64,000 nucleotides of DNA from Buddleja alternifolia (Eukaryota; Streptophyta; Magnoliopsida; Lamiales; Scrophulariaceae): NCBI GenBank assembly GCA_019426215.1, contig CM033395.1, positions 20,822,569 to 20,886,568 on the forward strand, in the 5' to 3' direction. A model generated the notes under the pieces. It was not told where the DNA came from. It ran no database searches and saw only the letters and a list, made by a program, of their open reading frames with translations. Positions within the stretch are counted from its first letter, which is position 1; each line of letters starts with the position of its first letter. The translations under genes and the position numbers were made by a program. This document shows, piece by piece, positions 44,679 to 55,092 of the stretch.

Positions 44679-47057
44679 CTAGAGCCAGTTGCCTTTGTAC
44701 TTTAGTCCCATCATTTCCAGATGGTTTTCTAGTACACTTTGACTCAGAGCCTTGGTGAAGGGGTTTGCTATGTTTTCCGTCGAGTCGACTCGTTCTACTC
44801 GAACGTCTCCTCTTTCTACTATCTCTCTGATGAGATGATATCGTCTTTGAATATGTTTGGATCTTTGGTGAGACCTAGGCTCCTTTGATAGAGCTATAGC
44901 TCCATTGTTATCATAGTACAACAGTACCAGATTAACAATGGAGGGAAAGTACCTCCAACTCGTGGATAAAGTTCCTTATCCAAACAGCTTCCTTTGTCGC
45001 TTCAGCAGTAGCTATATACTCAGCTTCCGTGGTGGAGTCAGCTGTCGTCTCCTGCTTGGAGCTCTTCCAGCTTACAGCTCCTCCATTTAGTATAAACACA
45101 TATTTGGATATCGATTTAAGATCGTCTAAGTCCGACAGAAAACTAGAATCCGTGTAGCATGCTAGTTCTAATTTTCCTCCGCCGTATACCAGAAAAAGAT
45201 CTTGAGTACGTCTCAAGTACTTTAGAATCATCTTCACGGCAGTCCAGTGGTCCTCCCCTGGATTCGATATGAACCGGCTTTCCATGCTAAGTGCATAAGC
45301 TACATCCGGTCTAGTACATAGCATAGCATACATAATCCTACCTATCGCCGAAGCATATGAAATCCTTAACATTCTCTCGGGTGTCCTTGGTGACATCGAT
45401 TTAGCGAGGTGGATTCCATGCCCGGTTGGAAGAAATCCTCTTTTGGAATCTCCCATACTGAATCTATTTAAGATTTCTTCTATGTACTTAGATTGGGAGA
45501 GTCTTGGCAACCTACGTTCCTTTTCTCGGTATATCTTTATACTAAGAACATAGGATGCTTCTCCCATATCTTTCATAAAAAATTGGGTCGACAACCAACC
45601 CTTCGTTGATTGTAACATTCCTACATCATTTTCCAATGAGAAGAATTTCATCAACGTAGAGTATCAAGAAACTTATGGCTCTCCCACTAACTTTCTTGTG
45701 CACACATTGTTCAAAACCATTGTTGATGTAGCTGTATTCTTCTACAGCTTCATCAAATCTTAAATTCCAGCTTCGGGAAGCTTGTTTCAAGCCATAAATG
45801 GATCTTTGAAGCTTGCACACCTTGTGTTCGCTCCTACTGGATGTGAAGCCCTCTTGCTATTCCATATAAATTTCTTCATCAATGTCTCCATTGAGGAAAG
45901 CCGTTTTCACATCCATCTGCCAAATCTCATAATTGAGATACGCAGATATAGCCATTAGAATCCTAATTAACTTAGTCATCGCGACTGGCGAAAAAGTCTC
46001 CTCATAGTCAATTTTTTGCCTTTAAGTATAACCCTTCGCCACTAAGCGAGCGTTAAAGGTCGTAACCTCTCCATCTACTTCTAACTTGCATTTGTATACC
46101 CATTTGCAACCAATGGCCTTAATGCCAGATGGTGGGTCTACCAAGATCCAAACCTTGTTGGAGTAAATGGATTCAATTTCAGATTCCGTGGCTTCATACC
46201 ATTTCCCCGAATCCTTGTCAGACATTGCCTCATCATAAGACGTTGGATCTTCATCCAATACGAGGTTCTCCTTCTTGCTTTTCAGCAAAAGGCTGCAGTA
46301 CCTCTTAGGCTGTCTTGGAATCCTTTTAGATCTCCTTGGAGGAAAAATTTGTGTACTAACAGTTTGTGGTTCATCTTGCTCCTTATTCACTGCCAGTGGT
46401 GTTCGTGTTTCTTGAGTTTCCTCAAGTTCTATCACTCTATCTATGCCCCCACTACAGACTTGCTTCTCCAGGAACATAGCGTTCCTTGAAACAATTATCT
46501 TTTGTTCCAAGGTGTGATAGAAGTAGTACCCATAGGACTCCTTAGGGTAACCCACAAACCTACAAAATGTAGATCTTGAATCCAGGCGTTCCAGGCGGTG
46601 TCCATTGAGAGAGAATCCCATTCTCTTTCAAGTAATCCAAGAACTCACCGAATAAGTATTCTCCTCCTCGGTCAGATTGAAGAGTATTAATACTTTTACC
46701 AGTTTGGTTCTCTACTTCATTTCTGAATTCTTTGAACTTATCAAAGGCCTCAGATTTGTACTTAATAATATACAAATAATCATATCTACAATAATCGTCG
46801 GTAAAGGTTGTGAGGTAAGAATAGTTCCCTAATGCACTAACACCGAGAGGTCCACAAACATCTGTGTGGACTAAGTCAAGCAAATCCTTGGCATATTCCA
46901 TTTGACCTCCAAATGGTGACTTGTCATTTTACCTTTTAGACAAGATTCACAAGTCGGTAGTTCCTCTTCTTCATCAAGTTGAGAAAACTTAACAGCTTGC
47001 GAATCCTATCTTTAGATGCATGACCAAGCCTAGCATGCCAGATTTATGCATTAGGTC
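44679..47057 (-). pseudogene. copia-3 integrase, RT and RNase H remnant
   Basis: From 47057 downward: the end of the pre-integrase domain (IWHARLGHASKD), partial integrase (46560-46901, HTDVCGPLGVSALG, SDRGGEYLFGE), the linker and RT N-terminus (46022-46621, IKAIGCKWVYKCK), RT core (45626-45820, LYVDEILLIGK, so YVDD reads YVDE), the RT/RNase H linker (YASAIGRIMYAMLCTRPDVAYA) and RNase H (DSTTEAEYIATAEA, YYDNNGAIALSK, HIQRRYHLIREI). It is broken by many frameshifts, and the late integrase core is deleted. It starts precisely where the protease half at 26236 stops. Confidence 0.92.
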
Positions 47058-48494
47058 TGGTGGTCCCAAGTGGCATACGAAAAGGTTTAGAAGGGGGGGT
47101 GAATAGACCCTTAAGTCTTTTTTGAATTAAAAAATTTCTTACCACTTTTAAATATTAGAACGCTTAGGAAGTTGAGCGCTTAGGTCAGGCGCTAAACTAA
47201 AGATAACTTAGACTTAGTGATTTCGGCAATTTACCAAAGTAGGGTAATGCTTAGATCGCTTAATCAGTGTAAGCACAGCTGAAATGATTTTAAAGCTTTT
47301 TGCGTTCGTTTTAGTTAGATAGTCGCTTATCAGATTAACTTGTCTTTTTCAGAATAGATAAAATAATATAAAACAAGACAATAATGAAAGTAAATGACAC
47401 ATGATATATAAGGTTCACTGGGTTATGTAATCCCAACTACGTTCTTCTTCTCCTTTTTCACTTGGAGGGAATTTACTAAGATGATTATCAAAGAATCACA
47501 CAGAATCTTCTACAAGATAGTAAATAGGTGAAAATGAACTCGGGCTCCTTGTAAGGGGTTTCAACTTCTTTCTCACTCAGATGAAAGGTTGAGGGTTTTA
47601 TCACATGGGCTTGTTTTTTTTTGGAAAGATCAAACAACTTGGAATATCTAAGTAAGAATTTAGGTTTCTTCTTTGGAAGATATTTGAGATATTTGTGACT
47701 GTATGGAACGAATGTAAAAGCTTGAAAGATTTTGGCTATAGAGTTTCTAAGCTTTTTCTATGCAAATTTTTCTTGTGCATGTATTTATGTATCTCTGTTT
47801 TTTTTTTTCTCTTTCTTTCTAAGGTTTGCTGGAATGAGGTATTTATAGGCAAATTCTTGGAATAATGTCTGTTGAACACATGTAGGAGTGTGTCTTTCAC
47901 GCGGCGCGTGATTATACCTTTTCTCTGACATTTCTGAAATCTTGTTGGTTCCGATTGGACGGGAGCAGCTATAAACTCTGAATTTCTGACAGTCTAGTAA
48001 AAAAGTGGCTTCTCCACAAGTCATATTGGCTTATCACATTTAATGCACTTATCAGGCATTTAATGCATTTGAATTTATTTCCTGTTGAAAATAAATGTCC
48101 GTTGAATGATTACGTTTAAGTCCTTCATGACTTGAGGATTTATTTAAGGTGAATCTAATACAGATCGCTAGAGTGCTTTGAGCGCTTGATCCATAAATCC
48201 TAAAATAGTCCTTTAGCGTTTGACAGTCGCTAAGAACAAATCTTCATCTTCATTTGACTTAGACGCTGATCTTCAACTTCTTCTTTAATAAACTCACCTA
48301 GAATTCTATTAGCAATTCAGTATCTAATACTTAGTCTAAAATCTACAAAGATAAAAATTACAAGTCTAACAAAATTACATACTTTCAAACGCTTATACAT
48401 AGATCTATGAAAACAGAAACTTGCATTATATTTGGGGTCTAACATAGAATCCTATCTTGTCATCATCAAAACATCTAACATGAAATTCCTAACA
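47058..48494 (-). repeat. Second Sirevirus 3' LTR (1,437 bp)
   Basis: This is a diverged copy of the LTRs at 29991 and 42382. It starts TGTTAGGAATTTCATG on the minus strand at 48494 and ends GGGACCACCA at 47058. TATAAATA is at 47840-47847. It is visibly more diverged from the other two than they are from each other. The outer end abuts copia-3 at 47057, where AGGTC could be its target duplication. Confidence 0.9.
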
Positions 48495-49437
48495 ATTTGA
48501 CCCTTTTTGATGATGTGAAGACCTTAACTCTTATAACTCTTTTATAATTTAAGAGTTAAAAGAAAAGCCCAAATAAATATAAGTTAGCATTTGGAAGGTT
48601 AGTAAAGTTAGCTATTGTTAGATTTAGCTTCAACAAGTTGTTTTAGTGACAAATCATTCATTTATATAGAGAGATAAGCATACATGATTTATACTGAATA
48701 TAAGATAATTGAAAGCGATAACAGAAAAATAAAAAAATATAAAGCATTCATTTTCTCTGTCGCTTTGTAATTTCTACTCCTTGCTACATTTCATTTGCTA
48801 AGTCCATGAGGAGTCGATCAACGTCTATCATGGTGGTATGTTGGAGTTCATCATAGTCATGCCTTCGCTGTCTAGCTCGTTCATTCAGTTCCTTCAGCCT
48901 GTCCATCCATTCCCTTGGAGGAATACCAAGTTCACGAATTATGTCATAATTGATGTCTTGTTTTCTATCTTTGGATGGTTTCTAGTTAATAGGTCGTCTA
49001 AGCGGTCCGACACAAGGATGAAATCCCATATTCTCCAAAAATTCGACGTCCAAGTCCGGAAGCAAGTACCTTCCTAGATAATATCCTGGCTTTCTCTTTT
49101 TAGTTAACATCTTCTTTATGCTCACTATTTCTTCAAACATTGATCGCCAGTGTCTATTATCTGTTTTAGATATTGCCTTGGGCTTTTCTTTATCTTCCCC
49201 CTTCTTAACATCAGCAAAGGATTTCTTCAAGTCAGCGATATCTCGGCGCATAAGCCTGTCTTCTTCAACCAAAAGGGCAACTTGTTCAGTGATACTTTGA
49301 GAGGCTTGATCGGAACTAGTGTGTCTATCAGTGTCAGCTGAAGCATTCTACGCAAGCGTCCAGTTGAATTTTTCGGAAAGCGAAGTGATCAGGGGTGATA
49401 TGGTATCCATGGCTGCGATTGTGCTCTTTGTAGTAGC
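48495..49437 (-). pseudogene. Second Sirevirus: polypurine tract and third-ORF end
   Basis: Next to the LTR is a polypurine tract (48495-48509), then the C-terminal part of the third ORF on the minus strand. The open segment 48982-49272 (for example MLTKKRKPGYYLGRYLLPDLD and GPLRRPIN) matches the C-terminal block of 31740-33485, including the coiled-coil Arg/Asp/Leu region. Frame breaks occur before and after. It is cut at 49437 by the copia-4 LTR. This second copy shows that the third ORF is a regular part of this Sirevirus family. Confidence 0.85.
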
Positions 49438-50720
49438 TGTTAGAGTATATGCCCTCGAATGCCATAAAGAGTATAGATTTATAGGGCATAAACATTGTAA
49501 CTAAACTATGGTTTTTTTATTAATATAAGGCAGTTGGTTGTTGTTTTCTTATAGGCATTTATAAGGTGTGAATAAACAACGTAAAGTCCTTGATGACAAG
49601 GTGAACCTTCAACCTCCTATGGGATAGGAGGAAAGGCACTAGAATGGTTTGACCCTGGACATCTAAAAGGGTTCGCAAGTCTAAGAAATACTGATTGGGC
49701 ATCAATAGTGAATAAAGACTTGTATGATGTAAATTTCGACAGAGAAAGTGTCAGTCGTACACTATGGAAATGGTAGTGGAAACTTATAACATAGACGTGT
49801 GAGTTGGACTGATATGTTCGAACACGGCTCACATCAGTTCATCACATGGGTATTCACTCATTGACAGTCAATGATGAAACTGATAAGTAGTGATAGGTAC
49901 GTGTGAACCTCTGACCTGAGAAATCGAGTTGAAGATGTACTTATGACATCAAGTCTGTCATTAGAGTAGTTTGATTCAAATCACCTGTTGGTGGAATCGA
50001 CCTCGAAGTGCGACTTGATGGGCAAGTAGCATTGTTAACTCATTTGCAATATGGAATTTATTCTCTCATAAGTGAATGAGTAAAATATCCTATGCGATCA
50101 TGAATAAGTGAGGATGAAAGTTTTTGGCCAAAGAATTTAAATACCTCGACTTATTATGAGCTAGGCACATGGTCAAGCTATATGAGTTTGACTTTAAACC
50201 ATGACTCTTACTTGACTGGGATATAAGAATAAAAGGTTTATACACGTACGGTATTCACAGCGTAAAGATTTGGAATGATCCTATTCATTCATTCTCAATT
50301 AGGTTACGGTGTGAGCCACGAGACTGGCTAGGTGTCACTTGCACCCCTTTGAATTTCTCCCAATTGCCTTTTAAGACGAACCTAATGAGTCGCGATTAAA
50401 GGAAGTGCAAAAGAAAAAACATGGGAAAAAGACTTGAGAGAAATTCACGGCATTGAATGCCGTAATTAATTAATTAATTATTGGATAATTTAATTAATTA
50501 ATTAAATTAATGAGTTAATTAATTTCTTGGAGAAATTGAATTATAAATTAATTAGGAATTGGATTAATTGGATTATCAATTTATTTATTGGATAAATAAA
50601 TTATCCGATTAATTAATTAGCAAGCCAGACGAAAGCCCGAAGGCTTCCGAGCCCACTAAAGGGCGGCCAAATAGACACCCAAATAGGGCTCTTGCATGCT
50701 AGGGTTATTGTTTCATAATG

Positions 50721-50735
50721 ATATAAATATATCAC
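50721..50735 (+). promoter_or_regulatory. TATA region of copia-4 LTR
   Basis: ATATAAATATATCAC contains a canonical TATAAATA. The block is conserved in the solo LTR (61694-61711), where it is extended to GTGATATAAATATATCAC, an inverted repeat around the box. Confidence 0.6.
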
Positions 50736-50795
50736 AAGGTGAAAAATAACATAAGGCAACTTACATAACTTTCTCTCCAAGAAAAAGTCTCCCAC

Positions 50796-50813
50796 CTCTC
50801 TCTCTCTCTCTCT
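50796..50813 (+). repeat. (CT)n tract in LTR leader
   Basis: About nine CT units lie 60-80 bp downstream of the TATA region, in the likely transcribed R/U5 part. Such CT tracts are common in plant 5' leaders. Confidence 0.85.
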
Positions 50814-51041
50814 AGCCGTCTTTAACAAGGAAGAAAGGAGGAGTTTTTCGATTTTGATTCCGGCATGACGAATTAGAGACGTTGGCAAATTTGGCGTTAG
50901 AGAAAAGAATCACGTTCAGAAATCAACATACGCGAGAATGGTAATCTTTCTATACTCAATTAAACACGAGGATTAGAGATGATTCGGGCTTTGGAAATTA
51001 AATTTACTTTTCGCTGCATTTTATTCCTATAATTCCCAACA

Positions 51042-51055
51042 GTGGTATCAGAGCC
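51042..51055 (+). other. copia-4 primer-binding site (tRNA-iMet)
   Basis: GTGGTATCAGAGCC directly follows the LTR end. It proves that 49438-51041 is a 5' LTR and not a solo LTR. Confidence 0.93.
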
Positions 51056-52680
51056 AATCTCTGAATTCTGTGTTTAATTGCTTGTGTGATTGATTGTTTT
51101 TTTGCGTTTTTGAGACCTGCTTTGAACGTGTTTTTCATATGAGAATATTTTGAATCTCGCTTCCGTTTCTTCATAAAAGTTGTAGTTTAATAAGTTACGA
51201 ATTTGGGCATATAAATTTTATGAGAATCAGAGAAGTATAACCCCGAGACAAGCACGACGCAAAAGGCGTGTCCAGCGCGCGCTGTGGGCGCAATAGGAGG
51301 CCTTTCATTGCGCACACAGCATGCGCACTGCACACACTGGGTGGGCCCCAAAGACACGCCGATCGAAGGGGCAGGCCGAACGCTGGGCGTTCGGCCAAGC
51401 ACGATTAAACCGTGCACTGGGCGCACGACATAAACTGTGCCATGCGCCCAGCGCACGGACCTGTTTCGGGGGCCGGGTTTTTGTAACTCGGGCCCTAATG
51501 GGTCGGGTTATATTTTTCTAAGGTCCAAATTTTAATTGAATAGGTGTTTGGGCTATTTTAGTTATCCGGGTGGGTCAAAAGGATGATGATCCGGATTTAA
51601 TTAAAAAGGGGCCCAAATTGGTTTGATTAAAATTGTGGATAATTCAGTAAATTAGTTATTGGGCCTAATTAATTAATTTTGAATATGCCAATGGTTGGTA
51701 ATTTAATTTTGATAAAATTAAGCCCAATATAGTTTTTACTGATCTTTATTTGAATGAAATAATTAATTAATAAACTCTTGGAGAATTTTATTTATTAAGT
51801 TATTTATTTAAATAAAGAATTCTCATAAATAGGATTATTTTCATATGAATCAATAAAATTTGGAATTTTACTGTGGAAATTAATTAAGTTGGACTAATTA
51901 ATTTTTATTAATCACCAACATAAGTGTTTTATTTATCGCGAGCATGTATTATGTGATGGTGACATATGTCTATGGGCTTAGGTTGCTTCTTTTGATTATG
52001 TATTTCTTTTGATGGGTTGTAAGGGCCGGTTTGAGCCCATTTCAATTTTATTTCTAAATTTATGTATAGGTTCTTTATTTACCACTTGTAATAAATAGAA
52101 ATAGAATAGGCCTTTCAAGATGGAGATCATGCAAAAGAAGAGGAGCTTGGAGCCCACGAAAATTAGCTAGGCTTTTCTTTTTCAATTTTATGATGGCCCA
52201 TTGGCTTGGGCCCTCTAGATAAAAGCCCATAGACATGTGTGTTGTTTTATTGCTTTCGATGCATGCTCATTAGTTGTATGAAGCATGTGTGTTATCAATA
52301 TGCGCTATATAAATTGGTAAATGTGCAAAGTGAGACGAAATAAATGTTTTGAACATGAATTCTCCCAAACAAAAATAATACTAAGTTAGTAAGGGGTGTT
52401 AGGCATCCTTTCCCTCCACTAAACTTGATAAGATCAAGGATTAAATCCATATGTGGCATCTTCCCAGTAAGTGGGGGTCATGTATCAAGATTTAGTTCTA
52501 GAATTTTATTAAGTGCATTAGATGCCTTAATCGAGACATATTTCACCCCAAATATCGTTAAAGGGTTGCAAGGTGAAATTCAAATGTTATATGATGAGGA
52601 GTTAGTGGGAATGAACTTAGATAGTCCACTTTACCAATAAATCGTTAATGGGTTGCGGTATTTGTGGATTATGGGATAAA
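51056..52680 (+). other. copia-4 untranslated leader, truncated
   Basis: This leader begins CAATCTCTGAATT and has a GC-rich central part (51240-51480) made of repeated GCGC/GGGC words. It ends with a block at 52500-52680 that matches the copia-2 leader. Homology stops at about 52680, before gag; gag, pol and the 3' LTR are absent. ORFs in the GC-rich part (51187-51521, both strands) overlap each other and show no domain. Confidence 0.7.
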
Positions 52681-52961
52681 AAGTAGGACGATGTCGTTTT
52701 AGGATGACACGTGGTACAAGGATAGCACCCGTAAACAGGAAATCAGCCAACCATTGTTTGCACAGCTACGCTTTGGCCGCACGCATATTTTAGGGTGTAA
52801 ACACTGCACCCAAGCACTCCAAACGACGCTTTTTCGCTTGAAAGGAATGAGAAAAAAGGACAAAAGACAAAAAATCTAGAAACAACCAATCACAGCCCGA
52901 CACGTAATTATGACCAAAGATAATATTCACAAAGTGGATGCACGCTTATTAGTATTAGTTA

Positions 52962-52992
<31 letters not shown>

Positions 52993-53488
52993 TATACTTC
53001 AAAGCAGTTTACCAAATATATATTTCTTGAAATGTATAATAATTAAAAGTACTCGTCTTACATAATACAATAATTTTGAATTACTTGTTTTCATGGAGTA
53101 TGATAAAAAAAAAAGTTGGACATTTAGTCTAATCCATTAGGTATGAACAATTTAAAGGCATAATAAGCACTTTAACAATTAAGTGCTTTATTTTTAAAGT
53201 ACGGGACAATTCTTTTGAGAAAAAAGAAAAAGGTAAAAAAGGGAACATTCTTTTTGGATAAGAGGTTGTCAAGAGAATTATCTTATCTTATTTATAGTTA
53301 ACTATGAAAAACAAGAGCTTTTATGGAAGGCTACTCGAGCACTAACCCAGAGCCCCTACGTAATCATATAGAACCTAACATATAGGTCTAGGAGTACTTA
53401 TTAAAAAGAAAACAACAAAGTTAAAGGCTATAACTGGAAAAAAAATCATATTTATATAAGATTGTTAAGATAACTAACTTTTGTACTG
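52681..53488. other. Intergenic DNA, no gene seen
   Basis: This is apparently single-copy AT-rich sequence at the boundary between the retroelement block and the gene-bearing region. It holds an (AT)n microsatellite (52962-52986) and nothing else I can support. Confidence 0.6.
52962..52986. repeat. (AT)n microsatellite
   Basis: About twelve AT units are followed by an interrupted ATAC stretch. Confidence 0.95.
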
Positions 53489-54523
53489 TAGGGCCTCGTT
53501 TGCTTGCAATGTTGTGATTACATAGGATAAAATTGTGCATGATATTGATGCTAGATTTGGTGTAAATACTACATATTATTTTGTTTGTTTCAAATATTAA
53601 ACCCCCTGATATTCAATTCATTATCATTGTTTAGATGTTTGGTTGGTAAGATTTAATGGGTTGGATATGACTGATTTATCAAAAGTACCCTTACCTTTGT
53701 TCATTAGATTACCATCAACCCCAGGATCAATAATTATGGATCTCACCACAAAACAAATTCAACTTCATGTCTACCTATATCAATTTTTTCCCATCAATTT
53801 CGAAACACCTGTTTCTCATACAATTACATAAACTAACCATCTTTTACTGTTTGACTGTTCAATCAACTCAAATTTGAGAACTCAAAAATGTCTTATGGAC
53901 TAGAACTGAAATTCCACATAAAGAGAGAATAGAAAGATGCTTATTCTCCCAAACAGTGATCTTTTCGCTTAATGGATGAAATATGAGATTTACTTTCAAT
54001 GGAAACCCATTAAAATCAATCCACTGGAACGGGACGACAGTATTAATATTTGATTTGGCAATGAGTTTCCTAACTAAATATTCTGAAGTTGATTTGTTTT
54101 TGAATTTCTGAAATGCCAGATCCAATTCTCAATTTTGAATTTAAAGAAGTCTAGATCACTTCTTCAATTCATCCATTAATCCATAGTTTTAATAACAAAT
54201 GAGAAAGAAAGTTGAGGTGGAAAGTGAGAACAGAATTAAAGAACAATATGCAAAAATGAAGATGAGAAATTTGCAGAAAAGGAAAATCGTGTTGAGGTGT
54301 AGGAGAGACCGAGGGCAATTTTGTCCATAACTAAGTTAATATGGGTCTTCAAAAGGTGAGTGATATTGAATACCACCTAGGAGGTGGTATCTACTATCCA
54401 ATTCTTGCTTGATTATATTACGGGCCACCCATTAATACTGGGCCCACTCTTGTGCAAGCAAACAACTGCATGGGCTTGATAATGTATGTATCATGCTCAT
54501 ACATAGCAAGCAAACAGACCCTA
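53489..54523. mobile_element. Non-autonomous TIR DNA transposon
   Basis: The ends are inverted repeats: TAGGGCCTCGTTTGCTTGCAATG at the left (positions 53489-53511) and, reverse-complemented, TAGGGTCTGTTTGCTTGCTATG at the right (54502-54523). The 1,035-bp body has two short ORFs (53643-53831, 53868-54125) without recognisable domains and no transposase. The YAGGG-type terminus suggests a hAT-related element, but I found no matching 8-bp duplication. It lies about 570 bp upstream of the xylanase start codon. Confidence 0.7.
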
Positions 54524-55092
54524 GAAGAAAAATTAAAATTGACAAGAGCTCCAATTAAATTATAGTTTTAGCACCTAATAGATTCATATTAATGGTGGAC
54601 CACTTTAATAATCGAAGTTCTATATGCAACTTTTAGTTAAAATGAATATCTATATTGCACCCAATACTAAAATAGTGATTGACTTAGCATACTTAATGTT
54701 TACTACAAAGTAGTATCTTACTATATTAAGAGAGGATTAAAAAAACAATGAAATTTTGGCCGTGAGATATCTCACTTTCCACTCTAAAAACTCAATCCTG
54801 TTATACATCCTGAAATGGAATGTATATATGTAAGAGCAAGAGTTTTTCAATTTTGCTATTTATATCTATTCTTTTAACCCAAACCTCACATATATGCGTA
54901 AAAGAGAAAAATTTGGCTTAAAGATTGTAAAGCCAGAGATCCCAAGAATGTGTACGCATATAAATCTTAGCCTGACTCTACAATTTTTGTAGGGAACTCC
55001 AATTTCCATAAATCCTTTTTTCACACCACTAATTAAGGGGGAAGTGAATAGCTTCCTCCATTACTTTTGGTATTCACCAAAGCTTCTCAACA
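54524..55092 (+). promoter_or_regulatory. Upstream region of the xylanase gene
   Basis: This is the AT-rich 5' flank. A TATA-like CTATTTATATC lies at 54856-54866, about 230 bp before the ATG. Another TA-rich word is at 54824-54832. The leader just before the ATG is TTCTCAACAATGGC, a good plant start context. No other element is identified with confidence. Confidence 0.35.

Larger units (their letters stand above)
49438..51041 (+). repeat. copia-4 5' LTR (1,604 bp)
   Basis: It starts TGTTAGAGTATATGCCCTC and ends AATTCCCAACA, followed directly by a primer-binding site. It is the same family as the solo LTR at 60454-62060 (1,607 bp), sharing the GATATAAATATATCAC promoter block, the AT-rich run and the CTCTCT tract. 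It is inserted in the second Sirevirus copy. Confidence 0.93.

Noticed and set aside
51187..51521. Overlapping ORFs on both strands in GC-rich DNA
   Set aside because: GC-rich sequence lacks stop codons on both strands. It lies in an untranslated copia leader with no motif.
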